Positions 34,501 to 44,431 of a DNA stretch of 64,000 nt are shown here, piece by piece. Positions within the stretch are counted from its first letter, which is position 1; each line of letters opens with the position of its first letter. A program made the translations under genes and the position numbers. Below the pieces are notes generated by a model. The model saw nothing but the letters and a program-made list of their open reading frames with translations. It ran no database searches and was not told where the DNA came from. The stretch comes from Sepioteuthis lessoniana. Lineage: Eukaryota; Mollusca; Cephalopoda; Myopsida; Loliginidae. Location of the stretch: NCBI GenBank assembly GCA_963585895.1, contig OY757917.1, forward strand, positions 99,602,274-99,666,273, read 5' to 3'.

Positions 34501-34623
34501 ACGTACATTCAGCAGCTATGTGAGGATACAGGTTGTTGTCCTGAAGACCTGCCTAGGGCGATGAACGATAGGGAGGAGTGGCGAGAGAGGGTCAGGGATA
34601 TCCGTGCTGCCAGCACGATATGA
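31594..34623 (+). CDS. Intact RTE-type LINE protein (endonuclease plus reverse transcriptase)
   Basis: A 1,009-residue open frame with every expected motif. The apurinic-type endonuclease spans roughly residues 50-300: ATFNVRTLN near 54, IQEHRYTH near 84, VIGGDMNAQIG near 194, QIDYVLINKKW near 261, STDHRIVTAKI near 287. The reverse transcriptase follows: AAGLDEIPPEVWK near 528, KGDLGLAKNYRGITLTSI near 572, FVDFTKAFDS near 652, GVLQGDTLAPYLF near 709, the catalytic YADD near 760, FTYLGSSV near 823. The C-terminus has RRTRHAGHCWRSRDELIRDV. The protein nicks target DNA and copies its own RNA there. It is GC-richer than its surroundings. The stop codon begins the (TGA)5 end. No frameshift or stop was seen, so this copy may be competent. 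The start is the first methionine of the frame. Clade assignment to RTE is from motif memory. Confidence 0.93.
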   Translation: MTHTQTTYTNRIALRAGKKGARPAEVGALASVFEKSATELKQSKLLKCKQTLQIATFNVRTLNRIGQLPELIASAEEHNIEIICIQEHRYTHTEDIKYHETGNGWSLATISAWKNSVNAAVGGVGLLIGPRALKTLNSIEKIQPRMMVPTFNGNPRATIVSCYSPTNVSEENEIVTFYDELSSLVRSIPKHNMSVIGGDMNAQIGKNGNNKYSLHNTSNRNGQHLTDFMIENRLACLNTNYQKREGKLWTYTYANNTKAQIDYVLINKKWKNSALNCEAYSSFEGMSTDHRIVTAKIRLSLRKNDKRTATTKQYDWALLNNKDVRDKYVLELRNRFETLQEKTEKSTPNDEYENFVNAHLEAAAKYIPTKIKTKYRVPWETLAVREKRALVKTASKNYRKNPTNTNALKLKTAQYQLAGIYIKEQTEYIQNQIDKIRDSVEDRQSRIAWQTINEVSRRKNTAKAKLKAANQQERIKLWKQHFENLLGNPPKITPEPITRIISKQLDIKLGPFTQEELDSVLRKIKNRKAAGLDEIPPEVWKTRQFDDILLRHCNAVYNQNPIDRWTKGCILPFPKKGDLGLAKNYRGITLTSIAAKIYNALLRNRIEPKIDNILRKNQNGFRRNRSTTSQILTIRRILEGVRAKNLQATLIFVDFTKAFDSIHRGKMEQILLAYGIPKETVAAITILYRNTKVKVRSPDGDTEYFDIVAGVLQGDTLAPYLFIICLDYVLRTSIDKIKENGFELTKKRSRRYPATTITDADYADDIAILANTPDQAETLLHSLERAAASIGLHVNAHKTEYMCYNQTGDISTLEGTPLKLVDKFTYLGSSVESTEKDIKTRLTKAWTAINRLSTIWKSDLTDKMKRSFFQAAVTSILLYGCTTWTLTKRLEKKLDGNYTRMLRAILNKSWQQHPTRHQLYGHLPPITKTIQVRRTRHAGHCWRSRDELIRDVLLWIPTHGRAKAGRPARTYIQQLCEDTGCCPEDLPRAMNDREEWRERVRDIRAASTI

Positions 34624-34647
34624 TGATGATGATGATATATATATATA
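34621..34647 (+). repeat. (TGA)5 3' terminus of the RTE element, then (TA)n
   Basis: TGATGATGATGATGA at 34,621-34,635 overlaps the stop codon and is followed by a short TA run. Short tandem repeats in place of poly-A are characteristic of RTE-type elements. The truncated copy at 6.8 kb ends the same way. Confidence 0.9.
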
Positions 34648-34959
34648 CACATACAAAGAATGATATCAATTCTTAAAACTATTGTAATTAATATCTAATA
34701 AAAAAACAAGCTATGAAAACTATTTATGCTTCTATCATGTGATAAATGGTTTAAGTCTGCTTTATGACTGAGATATTACTATATTTTCTCATGCTGTTTG
34801 AGATCTGGATCAAGTACTTAATTTTGAAGTCAAGAATGCTCTCACTATTAGGTAAATTGGAGCAGTAAAATCTACCTTCTTTTATTTACTTTCATTTAGC
34901 TTTGTGCTATAACCAAACTAAACTAATATTGATATTACTTTGGGTACAAACTGTAACAT

Positions 34960-35250
34960 GAGGTGCACTAAGCATAATGGTTATCATCATAAGAAATGGA
35001 ATTGGTAACCCAAGTTCAATCCTGAAAGAGACTGTTTGCATTTCCCTTTGTCCTAATGCACTTGGGAAAAACATAAATCCGTCTATCTCCCTCCTCCAAG
35101 CTATAGAGCAGACTGGATTCTTTTGTTTTGGTTAAGCAAACAGTCTGAGATAAAAAAAAACAACAACTTTGAATTCAAACCAGCTTTACTCTGCTTCCAA
35201 AATTTAGCAATTGTTACATTTTACTCATGCCAGAGGGGTTAGGTAAATAC
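34960..35250 (+). mobile_element. tRNA-derived SINE, family 1, diverged
   Basis: Head GAGGTGCACTAAGCATAATG with box A partly lost (AAGCATAATGGTTATC). Box B is CAAGTTCAATCCTGAAAG. The body is GTCTATCTCCCTCCTCCAAG and the end is CTCATGCCAGAGGGGTTAGG. It lies 310 bases past the end of the RTE element. Confidence 0.82.
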
Positions 35251-35622
35251 ATACATATATACGATAGCATGATGACTAATAAACTAATCTTTTGGACTGT
35301 TCCAGACAATCTTAATTTACTATATAATCATTCAATACATTTCATTTTAAAGACCTAACATACTTTTATTGTTGAATACATCTATCCAGGAGTTTCCAGT
35401 TTTTGCTTTTGTTTTTTGAAAACAGAAAACATTTCCTGTGTTTTCAGTCTCCAGTTTCAAAAAGTTTTCATTGAGAATTTTTGTACATAGCTAATATAAA
35501 CACAGTTAAGTGCTTGACAGTATTTTATAATGCCAGAATTCAAGCCCTCTCATCTGAATAACACATACATGATTAAAAAGAAATGAACAATGACTGGTAT
35601 TATAGAAAAGCATATCTAATTG

Positions 35623-35865
35623 ATTACAAATTTAATTAATGTACAGACTTCCGATTTCAACTCTCCACTCCCACAAACACATCTGGAGGTGAGGTTGAGA
35701 GAACTAAAGGAAATGCTCAATATCCAAATTAGTGATGAAGCCAATGTGAAAGCATTTGTGATGACTTTTCAAGATTTTATGAATGAATACCAAAAATATA
35801 CTTATTTAATTAGCATTAATAATAAAAAAAATGGGTTATACACACTAAAATTCACTCAGGTATAA
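35623..35865 (+). other. Candidate orphan coding segment
   Basis: After an acceptor-like TTAATGTACAG (ending about 35,644) the frame reads TSDFNSPLPQTHLEVRLREL, then KEMLNIQISDEANVKAFVMT and FQDFMNEYQKY. It then dissolves into simple sequence before a stop at 35,863. The charged, helical-looking composition differs from the surroundings, which is why I list it. No donor site is evident at the far end; GAGGTGAGG near 35,685 could be one and would make the exon very short. No family was recognised. Confidence 0.25.
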
Positions 35866-35949
35866 TGTAGGCAGTCATGTAGGACCAAGTCTCAAAAAAC
35901 CCTTTTGAGCTGAACTTAGATTTGTGAGTAAGGTGATTTTATTCCTTTT

Positions 35950-36028
<79 letters not shown>
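35950..36028. repeat. (CA)n then (TA)n microsatellite
   Basis: CA repeats followed by a TA run of about 60 bases that reaches the left end of the Tc1 element. Confidence 0.95.
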
Positions 36029-36031
<3 letters not shown>

Positions 36032-37587
36032 CTGGACAAAAATATAAGAGCACTCACAACAATGAAGAAAAAGATATTGTTTACAACTTTTAAATTATGA
36101 AAATCAGATATATGAAAGATAAGGTTAAAAGACATTTAAATTCAAAATAAGAAGAAATTTCAATTCATTTTTTATACGTATATTAGCATTTATGCTCAAT
36201 TAAAAAAAATTTTTTTTGACATATATATAAGACTTCCAATAAAAACTAAAGAAAAAAGAACTTAATTTAATTGAAAAAATTATTATATATCGTCTATGTA
36301 ATATAAAAGCTCTTAAAACTGTAATACTTAAAATCCTAAAAACATAAATGGCTAAAGGAACTAAATTATCTAAATTTGAGAAAGGCAAGATTACAGCTCT
36401 GAAAAGAGAAAATTTCAGAGAGAAATTCCAAAGGCCTTAGAATGCAGTAAAACCATTATCTGCAATTACTTAAAAAGTCCAAATAAGTATTGAATAAGAA
36501 AACCGACAAGCAGGCCAGAAAAAGTATCACCACAATTCAAGAAAAGAATTGTTTGCAAAGTAAAAAAGAAAACTTTGTCAACATCAAAAATATTGAAATC
36601 TCAAGTGGATGTCCCTTGCAGTACTAGAACAATCAGAAAGCATTTAAACAATGAAAAAATTAAGCATAAGAAAAGAATTCATCGTTCAAGGTTAACTATG
36701 AAGCACAAAGAAAAACGACCGGAATATGTTCGTCAATATCAAACCATGAATACAAGAGAATGGCAAAAAGTTGTTTCCTTAGACAAAAAGAAATTCAATT
36801 TAGACGGTCCAGATGGCTTTCAGAAGTACTAGCATGCAAAAAATTTTCCAGAAAAGAATTACTCAAGGCATAGTGGAGGAGGGTCTCTTATTACCTCAGG
36901 GGTTGACCTTCTCATCTTCAGGAAAGCTTAAACTATAATTTATCAGCGGTCAAAAAAAAGCAGCAGATTTTGTGAAGATGCTAAATGATTTATCTCTCAC
37001 ACAAGAAGAGTGTCAACTATGTGGAGAAGAATGGATTTTTCAGCAAGATAATACGGCTATCCACAAGGCATCAAAAAAAAAAAAATTCTTGCTTGAACAA
37101 AAAATAAGACTTTTTGACCACCCAGCATGCTCTCCAGACTTCAATCCTATAGAAAATTTGTGGGGATTGATTGTTGCAAAATTTTATGAAAGAGGTTGAC
37201 TGTACTCAGCAATTTCTGAACTCAAAAATGCAATCTTAGATGCATGGGAAAAATACCTTCAGTTCAACTTCAGAAACTAGTTGATAGTATACCTCACCAA
37301 ATTTTTGAGGTTATCAAAGCTAATGGCAGATCTACAAAATATTAAATAAAAAATTTGCTTTTATATTCTATAGTTCTACTTATTGGTCTTATACTTATGT
37401 CAAAACAAAATTTTAAAATTAAGCATAAATGCTAATATACATATAAAAAATGAATTGAAATTTCTTCATATTTTTAATTTTATTGTCTTTATGCCTTATC
37501 TTTCATATATCTGATTTTCATAATTCAAAAATTGTAAACAATATCTTTTTCTTCATTTTTGAGGGTGGTCTTATATTTTTGTCCAAG

Positions 37588-37589
<2 letters not shown>
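36029..37589 (+). mobile_element. Tc1-type DNA transposon with long terminal inverted repeats
   Basis: The left end CACCTGGACAAAAATATAAG mirrors the right end CTTATATTTTTGTCCAAGGG. Similarity continues inward for about 200 bases (for example GCATTTATGCTCAATT and its mirror AATTAAGCATAAATGC). TA flanks both ends, as expected for the family, and both flanks are long (TA)n tracts. The 1,561-base length is typical of Tc1. The enclosed transposase is broken, so this copy cannot move by itself, but its ends may still be recognised by a related transposase. Confidence 0.92.
36348..37346 (+). pseudogene. Tc1 transposase, frameshifted
   Basis: Starts MAKGTKLSKFEKGKITALKR, the N-terminal DNA-binding part, then breaks after about 30 codons. 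STRTIRKHLNNEKIKHKKRI belongs to the second helix-turn-helix. The catalytic triad is present: aspartate at 36,782 (VSLDKKKFNLDG), aspartate at 37,047 (FQQDNTAIH), glutamate at 37,152 (DFNPIENLWG). There are 34 residues between the last two, the DD34E signature. The first two aspartates are out of frame with each other, and several stops occur (for example after GFQKY at 36,830). The enzyme would cut and paste the element between its inverted repeats. Confidence 0.9.

Positions 37590-37631
<42 letters not shown>
37590..37631. repeat. (TA)n microsatellite
   Basis: TA run directly continuing from the right end of the Tc1 element. Confidence 0.95.
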
Positions 37632-37632
<1 letters not shown>

Positions 37633-38990
37633 ATGGCATTTATTCCTAAAAAGAAATATAAGCATTGCTTACTTTGTAACAAATTATTTCTTCCTAAATT
37701 AAGATATCTTTATTCAGTTAACATATTTAATTCAATTGTATTTAGGACTTTGGACCTCTGTGAATTTATACCTGCCCTAATACAGACTGGAGACTTGCCA
37801 AACAAATATGAAACATTTCATTTGCAGTAATATTGTTCCCTTAGCAATATATTATTATCACTAATTAATTTTGCTAGAGGTCTGGAAGCCCAAGAATGGT
37901 GCTTATACTGCCAGCCCAAATTTTGGACAGTCTGATATGCATAGCATTCTTGTATTAGGAGTAGGGCAAGGGAGTATGTTGTAACTGCTACTTTCTATTT
38001 TTAGTTCTTTTTCATTTTTCAGGAGAGTTTCAAAATACCCCCATCGCATCTAATTTTTCATTAGAGATCTTTTTTCCAAAAATTTCTTAGGATTATTATT
38101 CAATTTAACAATAGAGATTACAAATATGACCAAAAAATTTTGAAATATTTTCTTCTTAAGTTTTAAAAGGATAATGGGATTTGATTTGCAATGGGTGTTC
38201 GTGCTCAGTCCTTGAGTTTGTGTTTCACATCTACCATTATTAGCATTTTCCTGCATAATAAAAATGTTTTTTTTTTTCCCCAGAAAGAGCTTTAAATGTC
38301 TGTTTTGAACAATGGTCGACAGAATTTTACAGCAAAGTTATAAATCATTTTGCACATAAACCAAGAAGAATTCAATTGAACAATGTTAAAAATAGTTACA
38401 ATAACATTTTGTTGTTATTCTGTTTTGTGTGTTAAATGAATTAATAAAAAAAATTGATTAGTATTCATACTTCAGTTTCATCAAAGATTTCTAAAAGTAT
38501 CATTTGTATTTTTCACACTATAACAAACATACATTTGTGCATGCGTACGTATGTAGATATAGATACTAAGATTTGGTATACTTTCCATCTTTTGACTGCT
38601 ATAATAAAATCTCATCTTTCTCGTTGAGCAAAAAGTTTGGATCTGTATATCTATCTACAGCTGACTTCTAAATTATTTAGAAGAGCATACAGTCCCTACA
38701 TATAACATTCATTGTAAGAAATAGGAGGAGGATTTCATTTTTGACTTTAAAAAAAAAATGTATGCAAGCATAATTTTTCAGCACTCTTAGAAACTAAAGG
38801 CTGATTACACATTTGAAAATCGTTTTATTGGAAATTTTTAAACACATACTATGCATATGTATTTCCATGGATACACTTAAAGTCATACACACAAAGTTTT
38901 CAAAGTTTATTAGTATATTTAAGCAAATAATCTTCTCTTGGCTCAGACAGGGCTTTAAATGTCGATTAAGTAAATATATATTTATATGAT
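37632..38990. other. No gene seen
   Basis: An open stretch just after the (TA)n tract (MAFIPKKKYKHCLLCNKLFL, to about 37,830) is not recognised and has no splice context. The rest is AT-rich non-coding sequence. Confidence 0.5.
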
Positions 38991-39505
38991 GTTGGTTGCA
39001 GGTTTTATGGAGTGTCAGCTATTGTTGAGTTATCTGATATCAAAACCAGTTGACTTTTTTTGCAAGCAATAATATAGTTTCAAGTAACAAATGATAAGCA
39101 TTTGTAAACAGTTATAATTTCAAGTAACTATTTCATAAAACAAATAATTTGCACACAGTTATATGGTTTCATGTATTCCTATCTAATACTAATAATCTAT
39201 ACCTTATTTTATGGCTTCAAATAACTATTCTTGTTTAACAATAATCCTTTCTTTGCAAAGTTATATGGTTTCAAATGGTCTTCTTTAATATAGATAAATT
39301 GCACATGGTATATCATTTCAAATATTCCTATCTATTATCAAGGATTTTTTTTAACAGACCTATTTCACCTATTGATGGAACCCTAAAAATACTACCAAAA
39401 TGGATCAGAGATTAATAGTGTTGAATGGATGACTGCACACTTTACAGGGCTCTGGAAGTAGAGCCTCACAACTGAATGCAGTTTACTGTCATTCCCAGGA
39501 CATGT
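38991..39505 (-). repeat. R1 copy with the longest run of central monomers
   Basis: The head GTTGGTTGCAGGTTTTATGG is followed by several monomers containing CACACAGTTATATGGTTTCA or close variants between about 39,060 and 39,330. A degraded end block follows (GATGGAACCCTAAAAATACT, GGGCTCTGGAAGTAGAGCC). Confidence 0.7.
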
Positions 39506-40273
39506 ATGTGTAATGATGTACATACTGAAATATTTATGTGTCAACAGGAGCATTTATACATAGGTTTTTAAAACATCTGCTGTCTAATGACGAAAAAAAT
39601 TTGTTTAACACAATAATTATTTATTTTTTAACATGGTCACTTTTCTCCTTGATGCACTCAACCCAAATCTTCTACATTAATTAAAACTAAATCAAGTGAA
39701 AATTTCAGGTAAAAATCCAGTTGTATCAACCTATACACATCAAGCTGCTGTCATGTTTGAATATTTTCTTGCATGAAAGAGGAGGCTATGAGTAGAAAAC
39801 TGATTGTTTAAGAAATATTTCTTTTGTTTTTGGCAGGGATATAATATTTTTTCTTTTAAATAAAGAATTCAAAATATTTCCATGTGTGTAAGCGTGTATA
39901 GAAAAAGGGTCTAAGAGATAATACTGGATAATGATACTAGTAAACATTTATAACTAGATGGGTTGGCACTTCAACTTAATCATAATCTGAGAAAGTCAAT
40001 TAGAATATTTTTGTTATTGACATTTTTAAATATTTATCTTAATTCTTTTTTTTTTAAACACTTAGTGTCATTACAGCTATCTTGATTGGCAGTTATATTC
40101 ATTGGTTACTAATTTCTTCAGTTTTATCAGATATGATTTTAGAAACCAGTCAGTTATGCAAAATTCTCCAGTAGAGATTCTTCTTTTAGGACATCATAAA
40201 AAATTCAAGATAAAGAAAATAACATCTAATTAGAATGTCACTGTTATCATTTTGTTCCTTCACCTTAGTTTTT

Positions 40274-40306
<33 letters not shown>

Positions 40307-40934
40307 ATTATCCTTCAAAATTCTTATCAAAATCATCACTGTTCTTTTCATTTTTCATTCTGAGTCTCTATTACCATATCAGTCATCACTCCTGTCATCG
40401 TTGTTATTGTTCTGTGCAGTTTTGTGATGAGTTTTGGTGCCCAGGAAGTGTCTTTTATCACAAGTGTCATCACCCCTTGTACTTCCATTGTCACAGCCAT
40501 ACCATCATCATAATAGCTAACATCATCCATCAAAAGTTCTGATAAAATCCTAAACTGTCAACTTGTTCTATGTTGTACATCAAGAATGTACAAAACAAAG
40601 TAAAGGAATCTCTTTGAGTAAAGGAACAGTAGTACAGCCTTCAAAAAAAAAAAAAAAAGAGTCAAGCATTTGAAAAAACTAAATCATGTCAATACTAGTC
40701 CACATGAACTTTAAATCCTGCTCTCAGGTGAAAATATAGGGTAATTCACCTATCTGCTAGGGAGTTGTCTACAAGACTGCACTTCTATGTTATAAATTAA
40801 TAAAATGATCAAAGAATTCCTAATGTCTATGGTTTCTTGTGGTATGACATAACCAACTATTAGAGAGACAAGCTGAAGTCAACGTGCTTTAATACTTTAT
40901 GTCTACCTCTTCTTGATTTGCACATTGATCTATA
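39506..40934. other. No gene seen; small (CA)n/(TA)n at 40,275-40,306
   Basis: AT-rich non-coding DNA. A poly-A tract lies near 40,645. Confidence 0.5.
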
Positions 40935-41155
40935 AGGGTTAGGGTTAGAAGATGCTGATTGTATCCCCTGCAGAGGAGTAAGACCCCCCACACACAAAAA
41001 AGGGTATGACACATAATTGCATCTGATGATGAGGCACTAGTTTTAGAGATCTGGAGAATTCAGAGTACTTTTTCATTGCTATTACTCCCAGGTTCACTCT
41101 GACCTGTAGTGGTAGTATCTGTTAGGGTTCCATCTATAAGTCAAATAGAACTTTG
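40935..41155 (+). repeat. R1 5' block with telomere-like edge
   Basis: Starts with AGGGTTAGGGTTAG (40,935-40,948), then R1 sequence: TATCCCCTGCAGAGGAGTAA, GACCCCCCACACAC, ATGATGAGGCACTAG and TTACTCCCAGGTTCACTCTG. It ends near CCATCTATAAGTCAAATAG. The expected GCCCAGTTGGCTGGGG start is replaced by the telomere-like sequence. Confidence 0.65.
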
Positions 41156-41165
41156 AAAGTATTAG

Positions 41166-41229
41166 TATTAGTTTGGTTTGGTAATGTTTCACGGCATATC
41201 AACCCTTGCGGGTTATTTAATGCTAAATC

Positions 41230-41232
<3 letters not shown>
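41166..41232 (-). repeat. R1 3'-end fragment, opposite orientation
   Basis: GTTTGGTTTGGTAATGTTTC, then CATATCAACCCTTGCGGG and TTATTTAATGCTAAATCC. It faces the R1 block immediately to its left, so the two come from different insertions or an inversion. Confidence 0.7.
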
Positions 41233-41284
<52 letters not shown>

Positions 41285-41308
41285 GATATATATGTGTGTG
41301 TGTATGTG

Positions 41309-42191
41309 TGGTGCCTTCAATAAGTTTCTAGATTTTTTTTGTACAGGCATTTAAAATTGTCATAGACTCTTGAAAATTCACTATGTTATTGCTATACATC
41401 TTATGAGATGACTGACAAATTTTCATGATTTCACATTCAAATGAACAGCTACAGCAGCAATTGGAATACACCCTACTAAAGCCTGATTATCACAGCTGGT
41501 GAATTTCAAAAATCCAATCTGGACGTGAAGACACTTTAGAAGAACAATATGCAATAAATTCTGTTTTAAACTTGGAAAAAATGCCACTGAAATGTATGGA
41601 ATGCTTCAGACTGCTTTTGGAGCATCTTGCATGAATCGAGCATCAGTCTTTGAGTGGCATAAGAGATTCAAGGAAGGGAAGGAGTCTGTGAGGAATGATG
41701 AGAGGTGTGGGAGGAGTAAGGAAGTCAGTTGATTGGCCAAAGTGTTAGGGTTAGGGTTACTATGTTGAGGTTTTAAGGGAGTTCAGGAAGAGATTCCGTC
41801 GGAAGAGGCCAGCACTCTTCAAATCGGGTCAGTGGCATTTCCACCAGGACAATGCACCAGTCCACAACTCCATCCTTGTCACACACTATTTGACCAAGAT
41901 GGGCATCAGGACAGTTCCTCACCCTCCCTATAGTCCAGATCTTGCTCCCTGGGACTTTTGGTTATTCCCTAAGCTCAGAGGCTGTCATTATGAGACAATT
42001 GAGGAGATGAAAGAGGCTGTGATGAAGGTCATTGACACGCTCACACAGAAGGACTTCCATGGGGCCTTCCAGAAGTTGTTGGAACGGTACAACAAGTGCA
42101 TTGCAGCTAGAGGAGATAAGTTCAAAGGGGACAAGAGTTTCATGTGTGTACTATCAATAAAAGTCTGGAAACTTATTTAATGATCCTTGTA
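41309..42191 (+). mobile_element. Mariner transposon, internally deleted
   Basis: The left end GTGCCTTCAATAAGTTTCTA mirrors the right end (GTCTGGAAACTTATTT near 42,163-42,178, then GATCCTTGT). A (TA)n/(TG)n tract precedes the left end and ATATATAT follows the right end. About 880 bases remain. The family is normally around 1.3 kb (known of mariner), so part of the centre is missing. Confidence 0.82.
41560..42180 (+). pseudogene. Mariner transposase, deleted and frameshifted
   Basis: The N-terminal helix-turn-helix is present: NKFCFKLGKNATEMYGMLQ, then NRASVFEWHKRFKEG and SKEVS followed by a stop (about 41,560-41,730). The frame then jumps to YVEVLREF-like sequence at 41,758, KRPALFKSGQWHFH and QDNAPVHN (second catalytic aspartate). 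It continues into the open stretch 41,890-42,180, where PHPPYSPDLAPWDFWLFPKL holds the third aspartate of the mariner DD34D triad. The segment with the first catalytic aspartate is gone, replaced by two TTAGGG-like units. It resembles SETMAR-type mariner transposases. It cannot encode an active enzyme. Confidence 0.88.
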
Positions 42192-42689
42192 CATATATAT
42201 ATATAATATATATATAATTTGTAAGTGAATATTCTATCGGTAACATTATTTTGAAATGAGTTTGAACAGATGTTTGCACACAGGTAAATGGTTTCAAGTA
42301 TTGCTTATGACAGTACAATTGACTCTCAATCATCACCTTGTAGCACCTTTAAGATAAAATCAGGTTGGGTATTTGTTTTTCCCAAGAACAATTTGCACCA
42401 AGAACAATTTGAAAAATACAACCAAGACAATCATATAGGTGCTTGGGTTTGACATGACCAGCCAATTGATTGAATCAGGTCTCTCCAACCATTTATTTAG
42501 TGTCGTGATGGCCAAAGTGAAGAGTTGCCAGTCACTGAACACCAGTTCAGTAGCAGAGTCAAGAATTCTGTTCTGAAATATAATGGATCATCAACCATAG
42601 CCAACAGGTGGCTTCATTGTAGAGGGATACCTCTAATCAGAGGTGTAGTCAACATATTCAACAGGCCAACCATTATGGCAGGCATTAGA

Positions 42690-43085
42690 CAGAATACTTG
42701 ATACCATATAACAGTAAATTATTTTTAGCAAGAATAGTTACTAGAAGCTATAATTGTTTACAAAGGATTATTATTATTAGTTACTTGAGATCATATAACT
42801 GTGTGCAAACAAATAATTATCAAATTGAAATAGTTAATTGGAACCATGTAATTGTGTATAAATATTATTATTAAATAGGAATACTTGAAATCATACAACT
42901 GTGTGCAAATTATTTGAATTAGATAGGAATATTTGATAATATATTACTGTGTGAAAAAAATTCTTAAGAAAAAACTACACAAAAAATGTAAATATAAATG
43001 TACAATGTGTGGAAATTCATTAACCTGTAGGGATGAAATAAACCAAGACAACTTGATATGCCATTAAAATCAATCAATCAATCAT
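42690..43085 (+). repeat. R1 copy, monomers and 3' end
   Basis: Monomers with CATATAACTGTGTGC-type cores start at 42,792, 42,845, 42,892 and about 42,939, a period of 47-53 bases. The 3' end is TTGATATGCCATTAAAATCAATCAATC near 43,052-43,080. Confidence 0.75.
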
Positions 43086-43411
43086 TTGATTGCTCTATAA
43101 TCCCATGATTTAAAGTTCTTGCTAAACTTCCCTAAATAGATTTTAGGTCAATAATTTTGGACAGTATTTAATCATAAAATTTCCTTAACATATGTTGTAA
43201 AATATTTAATTTGTTTGAACAGAAAATAACTGTTGCTGAACAAGGGAATAGTGGAATACTGGTAAAGGCAATGGGCAGCCATAAGAAAAGCTAAAGGTTT
43301 GCCGAAAGACACAGGATACAAATACAGACCCCACTAAATGAAACTATGATTCTATTTCTTTGTTGTTTTATTTGACAACATTTTTTCTATCTCCATCACC
43401 AGAGAAAACTC

Positions 43412-43455
43412 AATATCATTAAATAATACTAAAAAAGGTATTATTTAATGATATT
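43412..43455. repeat. Perfect hairpin, 18-bp arms
   Basis: AATATCATTAAATAATAC (43,412-43,429) and its exact reverse complement (43,438-43,455) are separated by 8 bases. It has no terminator-like context and is not assigned a function. Confidence 0.92.
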
Positions 43456-43729
43456 ACTAGCTATGTAAATAGCTTGTATGGCAAATCTTGAATAAATAAG
43501 ATTAAAGCCAGAAAACATTTTGGACTGGACTCGTATCAGAAGAGAAAAACTTTCTTTTGTGATTTCAATAATGTGCAAATACATGACTGTCATCAGATGA
43601 TACATTTTTTCCTATTCATCAATTCTATCCAATCAGCCTTTTCTTCAATAGAATGTAGAATTTAGGCTTTCTCCAATGTCCGTTAGATATAAGGATTAAT
43701 GGACCTACTGGCCCATGACATGTTGGTAG

Positions 43730-43915
43730 AGAATTTGAATTCAGAGTTTTTCTTCTTCGAGACAAGTTGTTCTATCAACACAAGAGAGCTTAGTCTGGCG
43801 AACTATTTGCTTATAGCTGAATGGAGAAGTAACTGATTCATACCTTTCCCAAGGGCATTAGCATGAAGGGAAATTCAAACAGCCTTGTTCTCAGTTGGAA
43901 CTCAGTTCATAATTC
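43730..43915 (-). mobile_element. SINE family 1, partial
   Basis: Reverse orientation: GAATTTGAATTCAGAGTTTT, then TTATAGCTGAATGGAGAAGT, ATTCATACCTTTCCCAAGGG and TTGGAACTCAGTTCAT near the box B position. Both ends are lost. Confidence 0.75.
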
Positions 43916-44312
43916 CCATTTTCCTTGATCCTAATCATTTCACCATCATTACTAGTTTTCACATAGAAAAAAAAAATTAAAATGTCAATATTTATTAGAT
44001 ATATGTTAAATATAAAATATAATGGATTGAGGAAAAAGTTGTTTGCACTTTTTAGTTTTTTGTTATGCCTATTTGAGTTTAGCATCAAAAATTTGATTTG
44101 CCTTTTGAAAAAACTTTCAAATATTCCATCAATTAACAAGGGGGAAAAAGCATTTTTTACATCACTTGAAATACCACTGTAAAAGAAAATATTTCTTTTA
44201 AATAGAACCCTCTCCTCCCCCCAAAAAAACTATTTCATATTGGTTACCAGAATATTTTCATTGAATTTTAAGTAAAAACAAAATCTATCTTTCTTTACTT
44301 TTTTTTTCACAG

Positions 44313-44431
44313 GACCAAATAGACACACAATAAATCTTTTTGGGAATATGAAGGACCACTGGGAGGAAGTTTGGGGTTCAAAGTTCACATATGCCCCGAC
44401 ATTAAACAAACAGGAATTGGCAGGTCCATAA
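44313..44431 (+). CDS. Candidate terminal exon of an unidentified host gene
   Basis: A long pyrimidine tract (TCTTTCTTTACTTTTTTTTTCACAG, read as TCTTTCTTTAC then T9 CACAG) ends at 44,312. The exon that follows starts with 2 bases completing a codon, then reads PNRHTINLFGNMKDHWEEVW and GSKFTYAPTLNKQELAGP before TAA at 44,429-44,431. Balanced, tryptophan-containing composition and a good acceptor set it apart from the AT-rich surroundings. An AATAAA-type signal lies near 44,702. I do not recognise the protein. The overlapping minus-strand open stretch (44,230-44,550) is probably its shadow. No upstream exon was identified in this window. Confidence 0.42.

Noticed and set aside
31594-34623. Host gene encoding an endonuclease/reverse transcriptase domain protein
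   Set aside because: The (TGA)n terminus and a truncated, target-duplicated sibling show that it is a LINE, not a host gene.
40935-40948. Telomere or subtelomere
   Set aside because: Only about two TTAGGG units occur here and at 41,744, too few for telomeric DNA.
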